From Oceaniovalibus sp. ACAM 378 (lineage in GTDB: Bacteria > Pseudomonadota > Alphaproteobacteria > Rhodobacterales > Rhodobacteraceae): a stretch of 64,000 nt of DNA. A program made the position numbers and the translations under genes. The stretch lies in assembly GCF_008085915.1 (NCBI RefSeq), contig NZ_VSJK01000001.1:186001-250000 (forward strand). The letters are read 5' to 3'. Shown here one piece after another: positions 36,125-45,822 of the stretch (positions are counted from its first letter, which is position 1; each line of letters opens with the position of its first letter). Below the pieces are notes generated by a model. The model searched no databases. It saw nothing but the letters and a program-made list of their open reading frames with translations, and was not told the origin of the DNA.

Positions 36125-37378
36125 ATGCGTATCTTCTCCATCCTGACGGCGCTTGTCGTGACGGCATCGCTGTATATGCTGGTTTTCGAACGCCCTGCCC
36201 TTTTGACCATTGCAGCGGCCGAAAAGACCGTCACCAAGGAAAATACCGCAACGGTGAGCGGTGACGCCACCGGCCTGCAAAGCGTCGCCGTGGTTGCGGT
36301 GAAATCCACGGCACAGCGAATCGATACCGCGGTTTTGCTGCGCGGCCAGACTGAGGCGGCGCGCACCGTGACGGTCAGCGCCGAAACCAGCGGGCGCATT
36401 GTTTCACCCCCGCTGCGCAAGGGCACCTTCGTCTCTGAGGGCCAGACCCTGTGCCAACTCGACCCCGGCACCCGCGAGGCACAACTGGCCGAGTCCGAGG
36501 CGCGTCTGACCGAGGCCCGCGCCCGCGGCCCCGAAGCGCAAGCCCGTATCGCCGAGGCCGAGGCGCGGCTGACCGAGGCGGAAATCAACGACAACGCCGC
36601 CAGCAAACTGTCCAAGGACGGTTACGCATCGCAAAGCCGGGTCGCCTCGACAGCGGCGGCGATGGAAGCGGCACGCGCGGCGGTGCAGGCGGCGAAATCA
36701 GGGCTCGAATCCGCCTCATCCGGCGTTCAGGCAGCCGAAGCGGCACTTGCCGGGGCGATGCGCGAGATTGAGAAACTGACCATTGCCGCGCCATTTTCAG
36801 GATTGCTGGAAACCGATTCCGCCGAACTGGGAACTTTGATGCAGCCCGGCGCGCTCTGTGCCACGGTCATCCAGCTTGATCCGATCAAGCTGATTGGTTT
36901 CGTCCCCGAGACGGCAGTGTCGCGGGTCACTGTGGGGGCCATGGCGGGCGCGCGGCTTGCCTCGGGCGAAGAGGTGACGGGACGGGTGACGTTCCTGTCC
37001 CGCTCGGCCGATCCGAACACCCGCACCTTTCGCACCGAAGTCGAGGTGGCGAATGGCGATCTGGCCATTCGTGACGGGCAGACAGCGGAAATCCTGATCC
37101 AGTCCGACGGGCGCACCGCGCATCTGCTGCCGCAATCCGCGCTGACCCTGAACGACAACGGAGATCTGGGCGTGCGGCTGGTCAGCGCCGATGACACCGC
37201 GCTGTTCGCGCCGGTGACGGTGCAGCGCGATACTGCACAGGGCATCTGGCTGACCGGGCTGGACGATGTGGTGTCGGTGATCGTCGTCGGGCAGGAATAT
37301 GTCATCGACGGCGTGCCCGTGACCCCCACATATCGCGATGCTGACAACGATTCGGCGAGCGTGGAGTCCGGCCGATGA
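36125..37378 (+). CDS. RND efflux periplasmic adaptor (membrane fusion protein)
   Basis: This 417-residue adaptor joins the RND pump to an outer-membrane channel. It has an N-terminal anchor helix (FSILTALVVTASLYMLVF) and a split lipoyl/barrel-sandwich domain (TVSAETSGRIVSPPLRKGTFV). An Ala/Glu-rich coiled-coil hairpin of about 110 residues comes next, and after it a beta-barrel domain starting IAAPFSGLLETDSAELGTL. The coiled coil is long and regular. It overlaps the permease gene by ATGA. No outer-membrane factor gene is present nearby, so a shared TolC is probably used. Confidence 0.9.
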   Translation: MRIFSILTALVVTASLYMLVFERPALLTIAAAEKTVTKENTATVSGDATGLQSVAVVAVKSTAQRIDTAVLLRGQTEAARTVTVSAETSGRIVSPPLRKGTFVSEGQTLCQLDPGTREAQLAESEARLTEARARGPEAQARIAEAEARLTEAEINDNAASKLSKDGYASQSRVASTAAAMEAARAAVQAAKSGLESASSGVQAAEAALAGAMREIEKLTIAAPFSGLLETDSAELGTLMQPGALCATVIQLDPIKLIGFVPETAVSRVTVGAMAGARLASGEEVTGRVTFLSRSADPNTRTFRTEVEVANGDLAIRDGQTAEILIQSDGRTAHLLPQSALTLNDNGDLGVRLVSADDTALFAPVTVQRDTAQGIWLTGLDDVVSVIVVGQEYVIDGVPVTPTYRDADNDSASVESGR

Positions 37379-40300
37379 CCGCAATCGTCGACTGGGCCGC
37401 GTCACGGGCGCGAATGGTCATTGCGTTTATCGTCCTTTCCGTGGTGGCGGGCGCTCTGGCCTATGCTTCGCTGCCAAAAGAGGGTGAGCCGGATATCGAA
37501 ATCCCGGCGCTGTTCGTTTCGGTACCGTTTCCCGGCATCTCGGCAGAAGACAGCGAAAAACTGCTGGTCAAGCCGATGGAAACCAAGCTGTCCGATCTGG
37601 ATGGGCTGAAGAAGATTTCCGGCACCGCCTCAGAAGGCTATGCGGGTGTCGCGCTGGAATTCGAATTCGGCTGGGACAAGTCCAGAGTACTGGCCGATGT
37701 GCGCGACCGAATGAATACGGTCGAGGCCAATTTCCCCGCCGGTGCCGACAAATACACGATCAAAGAGATCAATTTTTCCGAATTCCCGATCATCATCGTC
37801 AACCTGACCGGCGCCCTGCCCGAACGCACTTTGCTGAAGGTGGCCAAGGATTTGCAGGACCGGCTTGAAGGGCTTGATCCGGTGCTTGAGGCGGCGCTGG
37901 CGGGTCACCGCGACGAAATGGTCGAAGTGATCATCAACCCCCTGCGGCTTGAGGCCTACAACGTCACCGCGGACGAGCTGATCGGCGTGGTCCAGAACAA
38001 CAATCAACTGATCGCGGCGGGCGAAGTCGAAACCGACACGGGCACGTTTGCGGTCAAGATCCCGTCCTCCTTCAGCGATCAGCAGGATATTTACAATCTG
38101 CCGGTCAAGGTGGACGGCGACCGGGTGGTTACGCTCGGCGAACTGGCCGACATCCGCCTGACCTTTGAGGACCGCACGGGCACCGCGCGGTTCAATGGCG
38201 AAACCACGGTGGCTTTGCAGGTGGTCAAGCGCAAGGGTTTCAACCTGATTGACACCTCCGAACTGGTCCGCACCGAGGTCGCGGCAGCGCGTGCCGCATG
38301 GCCCGCCGAATTGCGCAACGCCATTACGGTCGGCACCAGCAACGACCAATCCCGGCAGGTCGGCTCCATGGTGTCACAACTTGAGGGGTCGGTCCTGACC
38401 GCCATTGCACTGGTGATGATCGTGATATTGGGAGCGCTTGGCATCCGCTCGGCCCTGTTGGTCGGCTTTGCCATCCCGACGTCTTTCCTGCTGTGTTTTG
38501 TGTTGCTCGGGGTGATGGGCATCACGATTTCCAACATCGTCATGTTCGGGCTGATCCTTGCGGTTGGAATGCTGGTCGACGGGGCCATTGTGGTCGTTGA
38601 ATACGCCGACCGCCGGATCGACGAAGGCGCAGGGCCGATGACCGCCTTTACCGAAGCGGCCAAGCGGATGTTCTGGCCGATCGTTTCATCCACTGCCACG
38701 ACCCTGTGCGCGTTCCTGCCCATGCTCTTCTGGCCCGGGGTGGCGGGTGAATTCATGGGGATGCTGCCCGTCACGCTGATCAATGTGCTGCTGGCGTCGC
38801 TGCTGGTGGCGCTGGTGTATCTGCCGGTCATGGGCGGCGTTGCGGGCCGGATGAGCCGTAGCTTTCAGGGCGCATCCAACTGGCTGCGCGCGCTGCTGCC
38901 GTGGGTGGTGCGTGCGGCGCTTGTGGTGCCTGCTGGAATGCTGGTGTTCGTCGCGGCGATGCAGATGCTGAACCCCGATTATATCTTTCCCGGCCAATCG
39001 CCCCTGCCCGCCGCCCTGCGGATCGCGCCGGGGGCGGGTCTGTTCCTGCTTGGAACCACCTTGCTCGCGATTACTCTGGGATCGGTCAAGATCCACCGTG
39101 CGGCGCAACGGATCAATGCCCATCGCAAACGCTCGCTGTTTGGTCAGGCAATCCGGCTGATCGTAGGCAATCCGGTGATGCCCTTTGTGTCAATCGGCGC
39201 CGTGTTGTTTTTCGTATTTTCGGTGTTCGGATATTTCGGCGCCAACAACAACGGGGTCGAGTTCTTTGTCGAATCCGAACCGGAACAGGCGATCATCTAT
39301 GTCCGTGCGCGGGGCAACCTTTCGCTGGTGGAAAAGGATGCCCTGCTGCGTCAGGTCGAGGATATCACACTGGCCACCAAGGGCATCGACAACGCCTTTG
39401 GCTTTGCCGGCGACGGCGGGTTGAATTCCAACACCGGCGGCAGTCAGGCGCCGCTGGATGCCATCGGCCAGCTCCAGATCGAGCTGATCCCATGGGAGGA
39501 TCGCCCCGCCTATGCCCGCGACCACCCGGGCGAGGTGACGCTGGACCAACTGGACGGTGATGCGGTGATCGCCGATCTGCAACAGCGGCTTGCCACCATT
39601 CCGGGGATCCGGACCGAGGTTCTGAACCTTGCCATGGGGCCAGCCTCGGGCAAACCGGTGCATTTGCGTCTGAAGGGCAACAACTGGGAGCAGTTGCAGG
39701 CCGCCACCGCCACAGCCCGGGCCAGGTTTGAGAATACTGAGGGCCTGACCGATATCGAGGACAGCCGCCCCCTGCCCGGCATCGACTGGCAGATCGACGT
39801 CGATGTGGAAAAGGCCGGGCGTTACGGCGCCGATGTGGTCACCGTGGGCGGTATGGTGCAACTGGTGACGCGGGGCATATTGCTCGATACCATGCGGGTG
39901 CCTTCCTCGGACGAGGAAATCGAGATCCGGGTGCGCCTGCCCGAACAGGACAGGGTGCTCAGCACGCTGGACGATCTCAAGGTGCGCACCCGCGATGGGC
40001 TGATCCCGCTGAGCAATTTCATTTCGCGCAAACCGGTGGCCAAGCTGGGCCAGATCGACCGGGTGGGCCAACAGCGGTATTTCGATGTCAAAGCTGATGT
40101 GGCCTCGGGGCTGACGAAATCCGGGGTCGATGGCGGCAAAATACCGATCAACGCCAATGAACGGATCGGTGAACTGACAAAATGGCTGGAAACCGACGGA
40201 GCGCTGCCCGCGTCGGTCACATGGGAATGGACCGGCGACCAAGAGGAACAAGAGGAATCCGGCGCCTTCCTGATGAAGGCCTTTGCCGGTGCGCTGGGGC

Positions 40301-40980
40301 TGATGTTCATTATTCTGCTGGCGCAATTCAACAGCTTTTACAACGCGGCGCTTGTGCTGACCGCAGTGGTCCTGTCGACCACCGGCTGCCTGATCGGAAT
40401 GTTGGTGATGGGCCAGCCATTCAGCATCATCATGACCGGCACAGGCATCGTTGCGCTGGCGGGGATCGTGGTGAATAACAATATCGTGCTGATCGACACC
40501 TATCAGGACTACAGCCGCTATATGCCCCGGATCGAGGCGATTGTCCGCACCGCCGAGGACCGCATCCGCCCGGTTCTTTTGACCACGATCACCACCATGG
40601 CCGGTCTTGCGCCGATGATGTTTGGCCTGTCGCTGGATTTCATTGGCGGTGGCTATTCCATCGACAGCCCCACGGCGCTTTGGTGGAAACAACTGGCGAC
40701 GGCGGTGGTGTTCGGGCTGGGAATTGCCACGGTTCTGACGCTGGTGTTCACCCCCTCGGCGCTGGCGCTGCGGGTGTGGTTTTCGCGGGGGGCCTATCGC
40801 TCGGGTCTGGGGTTGCGCGCGCTGGCCGGAGGCACTGCGGCACGCGATCTGGCCATCACCCGCGCCGCCCGCAAGGTGCACGCGCCGGAAATCATCTGGG
40901 ACACATCATCCGAACCGGGGTCCGATCCGTCACCGGAAATCGAGGATACCCCGAAGTCGACCCTGCGCGCGGCGGAATGA
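37375..40980 (+). CDS. RND-family efflux permease
   Basis: This 1201-residue proton-driven exporter of the AcrB/HAE-1 superfamily is larger than the usual size of about 1030-1050. Typical regions are present: TM1 with ARMVIAFIVLSVVAGALAY, the porter start FPGISAEDSEKLL, the TM4 proton site MLVDGAIVVVEYADRR (second Asp of the usual DD replaced by Gly), and C-terminal TM10-12 with MTGTGIVALAGIVVNNNI. Two additional hydrophobic segments (about 503-526 and 548-568) lie between TM6 and TM7 (about 602-622), which would give 14 TM helices. A C-terminal tail of about 80 residues follows TM12. Substrate unknown. Confidence 0.92.
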   Translation: MTAIVDWAASRARMVIAFIVLSVVAGALAYASLPKEGEPDIEIPALFVSVPFPGISAEDSEKLLVKPMETKLSDLDGLKKISGTASEGYAGVALEFEFGWDKSRVLADVRDRMNTVEANFPAGADKYTIKEINFSEFPIIIVNLTGALPERTLLKVAKDLQDRLEGLDPVLEAALAGHRDEMVEVIINPLRLEAYNVTADELIGVVQNNNQLIAAGEVETDTGTFAVKIPSSFSDQQDIYNLPVKVDGDRVVTLGELADIRLTFEDRTGTARFNGETTVALQVVKRKGFNLIDTSELVRTEVAAARAAWPAELRNAITVGTSNDQSRQVGSMVSQLEGSVLTAIALVMIVILGALGIRSALLVGFAIPTSFLLCFVLLGVMGITISNIVMFGLILAVGMLVDGAIVVVEYADRRIDEGAGPMTAFTEAAKRMFWPIVSSTATTLCAFLPMLFWPGVAGEFMGMLPVTLINVLLASLLVALVYLPVMGGVAGRMSRSFQGASNWLRALLPWVVRAALVVPAGMLVFVAAMQMLNPDYIFPGQSPLPAALRIAPGAGLFLLGTTLLAITLGSVKIHRAAQRINAHRKRSLFGQAIRLIVGNPVMPFVSIGAVLFFVFSVFGYFGANNNGVEFFVESEPEQAIIYVRARGNLSLVEKDALLRQVEDITLATKGIDNAFGFAGDGGLNSNTGGSQAPLDAIGQLQIELIPWEDRPAYARDHPGEVTLDQLDGDAVIADLQQRLATIPGIRTEVLNLAMGPASGKPVHLRLKGNNWEQLQAATATARARFENTEGLTDIEDSRPLPGIDWQIDVDVEKAGRYGADVVTVGGMVQLVTRGILLDTMRVPSSDEEIEIRVRLPEQDRVLSTLDDLKVRTRDGLIPLSNFISRKPVAKLGQIDRVGQQRYFDVKADVASGLTKSGVDGGKIPINANERIGELTKWLETDGALPASVTWEWTGDQEEQEESGAFLMKAFAGALGLMFIILLAQFNSFYNAALVLTAVVLSTTGCLIGMLVMGQPFSIIMTGTGIVALAGIVVNNNIVLIDTYQDYSRYMPRIEAIVRTAEDRIRPVLLTTITTMAGLAPMMFGLSLDFIGGGYSIDSPTALWWKQLATAVVFGLGIATVLTLVFTPSALALRVWFSRGAYRSGLGLRALAGGTAARDLAITRAARKVHAPEIIWDTSSEPGSDPSPEIEDTPKSTLRAAE

Positions 40981-41138
40981 CCGGATCTGAATGACGGCTT
41001 GGATCAGCGGATTGACTGCACCCAACCCATCGGCCCGAGCCAAATGAGCCGAGCCGGAAATAGGTGCCCGGTGATCGTGACAGGCGGGTTCTGGGGCAAG
41101 AGGCCGATTTACAAGTTAGGGCTGGCCAATGTCGGAAA

Positions 41139-41621
41139 TTACGCCAGCAATGCCGACAGGGCCGGTTCCTTGACCGTTCCGATCTTGTCATACATGATCG
41201 GGTCCGCTGGCCTTACGATCAGCGGGTAAAACTCCACCCACTGCGGTTTCATCTCCTTGAACGACACCGTTCCGTCGCCGTTGGCAAACTGCATGAACTG
41301 CGGTGGACCTTCCATCAAGACCGGTACTTGCTGGCTATAGTCATAGAATGGCATCGACATCAGGCCGGTCTCCAACGGGCCATCCGTTACCATATGACTG
41401 TCCTTGCAGGTCCATTTATGCTCGCCGGTCTTGTCACCGGCCGCGATCTTGGTGGTGGAAAAGCTGGCCGACGTGTGCGACGTGCAATTGCGCATCTGAA
41501 CCTCGGTCGTCGTGGCCTTGATGATCAAAAACGGGTGGTGATAGGGACATTTGTTTCCATTCGGATCTTTCCAGCCGAAGACCACATCTCCAACGCTCAG
41601 TGCGCTTCCATTGACATACAT
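41139..41621 (-). CDS. Unrecognised 160-residue protein, possibly SH3-barrel type
   Basis: I do not recognise this family. The ATG has AGGGGAAG upstream. The N-terminal half (SVGDVVFGWKDPNGN, then HHPFLIIKA, then VQMRNCTSH) has the spacing of beta-strands in MazF/PemK-like SH3 barrels (GDVV...RPxLII...V..CTS), but it is longer and no antitoxin gene is adjacent. The second half is rich in Met, Phe and Pro (FMQFANGDGTVSFKEMKPQW). There is no signal peptide or TM helix. A perfect palindrome lies 38 bp upstream. It is alone between the RND operon and the ABC exporter gene and may be a transferred orphan. Confidence 0.6.
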   Translation of the reverse strand: MYVNGSALSVGDVVFGWKDPNGNKCPYHHPFLIIKATTTEVQMRNCTSHTSASFSTTKIAAGDKTGEHKWTCKDSHMVTDGPLETGLMSMPFYDYSQQVPVLMEGPPQFMQFANGDGTVSFKEMKPQWVEFYPLIVRPADPIMYDKIGTVKEPALSALLA

Positions 41622-41658
41622 GCCGCTTCCCCTGCGTTCTGTTGCGCCTCCGCGCCGG

Positions 41659-41673
41659 GTGACGTTACGTCAC
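41659..41673. promoter_or_regulatory. Palindrome upstream of the 160-residue orphan gene
   Basis: GTGACGT and ACGTCAC are perfect 7-bp arms around one T. It lies 38 bp before the start of the minus-strand gene at 41139-41621, within its only promoter space (89 bp), so it is probably an operator for that gene. It has the style of a dimeric regulator site; the regulator is unknown. Confidence 0.5.
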
Positions 41674-41710
41674 GTTGACAGAACTTTACGCAAAAGTCAC
41701 CAAGTGATGA

Positions 41711-43525
41711 TCATGCGGCTTCTTCGCTTTCCTGACGATACCACAGCGACGCATAACGCCCCTGCCGGGCAAGCAATTCATCATGAGAGCCGCGCTCGAC
41801 GATCTCGCCCGCCTCAAGCACGACGATCTGGTCGGCATCGGCAATCGTGGACAAGCGGTGCGCGATGACAAGAACGGTGCGCCCCCGGCCCAGCCCTTTC
41901 AACTCGGTTTGGATGTTCTGTTCGGTTTCGGTGTCCAGCGCGCTTGTTGCTTCGTCCAGCAACAGGATCGGCGGGTTCTTCAGCAGCGTGCGCGCGATCC
42001 CCACCCGCTGTTTTTCACCGCCCGAAAGCTTGAGCCCGCGTTCGCCCACTGTCGTTTCATATCCGTCCGGCAGATCGAGGATGAAATCGTGGATCTTGGC
42101 CGCCTTGGCCGCCGCCTCTATCTCGGAGAATGGCGCCTCGGGGCGACCATAGGCAATGTTGTACATGATCGTATCGTTGAACAGCACCGTATCCTGCGGC
42201 ACGACACCGATCTGCATGTGCAGGCTGTCCTGGGTCACGTCGCGCACATCCTGTCCGTCGATCGACAAAGCGCCGCCGTTGACGTCATAGAACCGGAACA
42301 AAAGCCGCCCGATGGTCGACTTGCCCGAGCCGGACGAGCCGACGATTGCCACAGTCTGCCCTGCCGGAACCTCAAGCGAAATGCCCTTCAGGATCGGGCG
42401 CGCGGCATCATAGCCAAAGCGCACATCGCGCAGCGAGATCGCGCCGCCCGTCACCGCAAGCGGCTTTGCATCCGGCTTGTCCTGCACCTCGGCCGGTTGC
42501 TCCAACAGGCCGAACATATCGGCCATGTCGATCAGCGCCTGACGGATTTCCCGGTACACCGAGCCAAGAAAGTTCAGCGGCAGGGTGATCTGGATCATAT
42601 AGGCGTTGACCATGACAAAATCGCCAACGCTCAGCGTGCCGTTGCCCACTCCCACGGCGGCCATCACCATCACCACCACCAGACCGATGGTGATCAACAG
42701 CGCCTGACCAAAGTTCAGGAAGGCCAGCGAATAGGATGTGGACAATGCGGCGGCGACATATTTTTCCATCGCGCCGTCATAGCGTTCTGCCTCGCGCTGC
42801 TCTGCGCCGAAATATTTTACCGTCTCGAAATTCAGCAGGCTGTCGATGGCCTTTTGGTTGGCGTCGGTGTCCTGTTCGTTCATGATCCGGCGGATCTTTA
42901 CCCGCCACTCAGTCACAGCAAAGGTGAACCACGTGTAAAACGCGATGGTCACGAAAACCACAACCAGATACCAGATGTCGAATACCACGGCCAGGATCAC
43001 CGCGATCATCAATAGCTCAAGCACCAGCGGGCCGATGGAGAATATCAGGAACCGCAACAGGAAATCGACACCCTTGACGCCGCGCTCGATGATCCGGCTC
43101 AGCCCGCCGGTCTTGCGGGTAATGTGATAACGCATGGACAGGCGGTGGATGTGGGTGAAGGTTTCAAGCGCCAATTGCCGCAAGGCGCGCTGTCCGACAG
43201 CGGCAAAGATCACATCGCGCAACTGCTGCATGCCGACGTTCATCAGCCGCGCAACTCCGTAGGCCACGGTCAGCCCCACAGCGCCAAGGCCCAGCGTCCA
43301 GGCCGCATCCAACGCGCCCTCGCCCGACAAAGTATCGACCGCCGCCTTGTAAAAGAACGGCGTGCCCACTGCGACCAGCTTGGACACGAACAGCACAAGC
43401 AGCGCCAGAACCACCCGGCGTTTCACCCAAGGGTGGTCATCGGGCCAGAGGTAGGGCGCCACGCGGCGGATCACCGACATCCCGCCACCGGGCGGAGGGT
43501 CAGCGCGATCGGTATTGTCGGACAT
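41711..43525 (-). CDS. Atm1-type ABC exporter
   Basis: This 604-residue half-transporter fuses six TM helices to an ATPase. Walker A GSSGSGKST, signature LSGGEKQR, Walker B ILLLDEATSALD and the H-loop VIAHRLST are intact. The TM-domain motif NFETVKYFGAEQREAERYD is diagnostic of the Atm1/HMT1 group, which exports glutathione-linked persulfide or metal-glutathione complexes. The dimer acts in the inner membrane. AGAGGTG precedes the ATG. It is probably the alphaproteobacterial Atm1 orthologue, supporting heavy-metal tolerance or thiol homeostasis. Confidence 0.9.
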   Translation of the reverse strand: MSDNTDRADPPPGGGMSVIRRVAPYLWPDDHPWVKRRVVLALLVLFVSKLVAVGTPFFYKAAVDTLSGEGALDAAWTLGLGAVGLTVAYGVARLMNVGMQQLRDVIFAAVGQRALRQLALETFTHIHRLSMRYHITRKTGGLSRIIERGVKGVDFLLRFLIFSIGPLVLELLMIAVILAVVFDIWYLVVVFVTIAFYTWFTFAVTEWRVKIRRIMNEQDTDANQKAIDSLLNFETVKYFGAEQREAERYDGAMEKYVAAALSTSYSLAFLNFGQALLITIGLVVVMVMAAVGVGNGTLSVGDFVMVNAYMIQITLPLNFLGSVYREIRQALIDMADMFGLLEQPAEVQDKPDAKPLAVTGGAISLRDVRFGYDAARPILKGISLEVPAGQTVAIVGSSGSGKSTIGRLLFRFYDVNGGALSIDGQDVRDVTQDSLHMQIGVVPQDTVLFNDTIMYNIAYGRPEAPFSEIEAAAKAAKIHDFILDLPDGYETTVGERGLKLSGGEKQRVGIARTLLKNPPILLLDEATSALDTETEQNIQTELKGLGRGRTVLVIAHRLSTIADADQIVVLEAGEIVERGSHDELLARQGRYASLWYRQESEEAA

Positions 43526-43624
43526 GACACCTCTGAATTTCGCAGTTGAGAGATGGCGAACTTATGGCGCGGCACATGAAATGGCCATAGGGGCGATCAC
43601 AAGAGCGGGGCTGTCGCGCGCGCC

Positions 43625-45436
43625 TTATTGCGGAACGGTGAAAATCTGACCCGGATAGATCAGATCGGGATCGCGGATCTTGTCTGCATTCGCCTCGAAC
43701 ACCCGGACATACAGCAACCCTTCACCGTAATTCTCCCGCGCGATCCGCCAGAGGGTAAAGCCGGGCTGCACAGTGACAAGCGCCAGAGACGCCCCGCCCG
43801 GCGCGATTTGGCGATTCCCGGCCCGCTGATCCGCCGCTTCACCGACGCCGGCAGCGGCCAAAGCCGCCACCGTTTCGGCGGGTTCGGGTTTGAACGGCGT
43901 TTCGGCGCGCGACACGACCTTGCCGTCACCGCCGATCTCATCGACGCGCAGGGTATAGACCCTTGCGTCAATCTCCGGCAGATCGGCACGCCATTGGCCA
44001 TCCGGGCCGACCGCGACGGTCTGCACCGGCGCATTGTCCAGATAGATCCGGATATGATCGGCAGAGGCAGGATCGTCGCCGCCCCGGCGATCCGACGATC
44101 CCCGACCCGCCAGAACCACCCCGCCCAGCGCGTCATAGCTGATCGAGTCGATGGCGACGCTGTGCAGAACGTCGGGCGCATCGCCGGGCGATTGGATCAC
44201 GCGGATTCCCTGGTTGTCGGCCATCAGAACACGGGGCGGCAGGGCGATCCGTTCATCGGGCGACGCGTCTGCCACAACCACATTGGCGGGCGTTGGACCT
44301 TCAGGCACGGCTGCCCCGTTTGTCGGTTCGCCCGGTACGGCTGCACCCTGCTGAACACGGGCATTTTCGGGGGCCGGATTGCCCCCAGCCGAAGCGCCGG
44401 ATGGTCCGCGCGCCGTCATCGCCGCCCCATTGTCCGAGATGATCGACACCGGAGCGGTATCAGACCCTACAGGCCGGACCGGCGGTTCGGGCGCTTGGCC
44501 CGTTGTCGCAACTGCCCGGGATTGTCGCAGAGCTTCGTCAGCGGGTTCGCCATCTTCGCCCCGTCCCACAGACCCAACAGGCGTCTCCTCTGCCATCTGC
44601 CGCACACCCGGCGCTCCATCGGCCAAGAGCGCATCCGCCTTCAGTCCTGCGTCTATTTCTGACGGCAGCGGCACGGCGTCACTCGGCCCGGCCGCACGCA
44701 CGCCAACGGCGACAGGTCCGTTCAAATCGACCGGTTCGGGCTGCGCACCGGGCAGATCCGCCCCGGCAGACCGTGCTGCGCCCTCAGTCTGCGGCGAACG
44801 CTCCGGTGCTTGGGATTGACCGTCCCAATCCGCCCGACCCGCATCGGCCAGCAATATATCCGCGCTTGGCGCCAGTATCACCGTTTGCAGCGAAACCGCC
44901 TCCTCGCCACCTGCATTCTCAGCCCGCAACGAAAGAGTGCGCGGACGCGGTCCTGTCGGGACAGTAACAAAGGTGACAAAATTCCCCGCCGAATCCGCCA
45001 CATCGGCGGCAAAATCCAATCCGTCCAACAGGATCGTGACACGCATCTTTGCGCCCGCCCGTCCGGCGATCAGGGTGCGACCGTCCAGCTCGGCCCTCAC
45101 CACATCAAAGCTGGGAATGACCACGGCCCCCGCAACCGGAGGGTCAGAGCGCGTCGCAGCGGGTGGCGCTCCGGGCATATCAGGCGATGCATCCGCGACA
45201 CCTTTATCCGGATTTTCGCTTTCACTATCAGCGGCTTGCAAATTCACCACGGCTGCCCCCGCCGACTTGTCCCCGACAGCGGAGTCAGGCGTCGCCACCT
45301 GCGGATCGGGCGCGCCGGATATTGGCGCGGTCTGAGGGGAGCGTAAAATCAGCAGACCGCCCAGCGAAAGCACCGCAATGGCGAAAACTCCTGCCATCAC
45401 GCCGCCGACCGCGCCGAGGCCTGCCAATTTATTCAT
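43625..45436 (-). CDS. Membrane-anchored LysM-domain protein
   Basis: This 603-residue protein has one N-terminal TM helix (about residues 5-30, GLGAVGGVMAGVFAIAVLSLGGLLIL). A long Pro/Ala/Asp-rich disordered stretch with two Ig-like or carboxypeptidase-regulatory-like pieces (GRAGAKMRVTILLDG and VAVGPDGQWRADLPEI) follows. It ends in a LysM domain (VQPGFTLWRIARENYGEG... LIYPGQIFTVPQ), which binds peptidoglycan. The first ATG after GGGGAG was used; a TTG two codons upstream is weaker. It likely bridges inner membrane and cell wall. The family is common in Rhodobacterales; the job is unknown. Confidence 0.85.
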   Translation of the reverse strand: MNKLAGLGAVGGVMAGVFAIAVLSLGGLLILRSPQTAPISGAPDPQVATPDSAVGDKSAGAAVVNLQAADSESENPDKGVADASPDMPGAPPAATRSDPPVAGAVVIPSFDVVRAELDGRTLIAGRAGAKMRVTILLDGLDFAADVADSAGNFVTFVTVPTGPRPRTLSLRAENAGGEEAVSLQTVILAPSADILLADAGRADWDGQSQAPERSPQTEGAARSAGADLPGAQPEPVDLNGPVAVGVRAAGPSDAVPLPSEIDAGLKADALLADGAPGVRQMAEETPVGSVGRGEDGEPADEALRQSRAVATTGQAPEPPVRPVGSDTAPVSIISDNGAAMTARGPSGASAGGNPAPENARVQQGAAVPGEPTNGAAVPEGPTPANVVVADASPDERIALPPRVLMADNQGIRVIQSPGDAPDVLHSVAIDSISYDALGGVVLAGRGSSDRRGGDDPASADHIRIYLDNAPVQTVAVGPDGQWRADLPEIDARVYTLRVDEIGGDGKVVSRAETPFKPEPAETVAALAAAGVGEAADQRAGNRQIAPGGASLALVTVQPGFTLWRIARENYGEGLLYVRVFEANADKIRDPDLIYPGQIFTVPQ

Positions 45437-45822
45437 CACCAATCTCCCCCCGTGACGCGGACCGCTCGCCGCGCCTGTTGCGACACAGTATCAAGCGGCC
45501 ATGGACGGGTCAAAACACTTGCAACGGAATTCGGCAAAGAATTCATGGCGTTTTGCGCGGTCGGTTTTGCTTTTAGCCGCCGGTCATTCGCACCCATGCG
45601 GGGTTTCCTGTTCGATGGCGCAACTGGCTCCCCTGACCAATCTAGCGGGGCCGCTCCCGCGCTGACGACGGATGAGCGGTCAGATTTCACCCGATGAACA
45701 TTCACTGCGCGGCAATGGCGCAGCCTCCATTCATCGGTGGTCACGCGGCATTACACGACGTATCCTTCTTTCGGTGTCGCAAAGCTGTCCCGATACGGTC
45801 ATCAAACCCGAACGGCGTTTCA
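45437..45822. other. 386-bp divergent intergenic region
   Basis: This separates the LysM gene (minus) from the response regulator (plus). Two short overlapping open frames here lack ribosome sites and recognisable content. It must carry promoters for both neighbours, but I see no hexamer pair good enough to name. Two GAATTC sites 14 bp apart (near 45529 and 45543) are the only visible repeat. Confidence 0.4.

Noticed and set aside
39190-40881. A 563-codon minus-strand frame
   Set aside because: It is antisense to the RND permease, His/Gln/Arg-rich and without family features.
45436-45744. Two overlapping frames upstream of the response regulator
   Set aside because: Neither has a ribosome site or recognisable content; the region is better read as regulatory.
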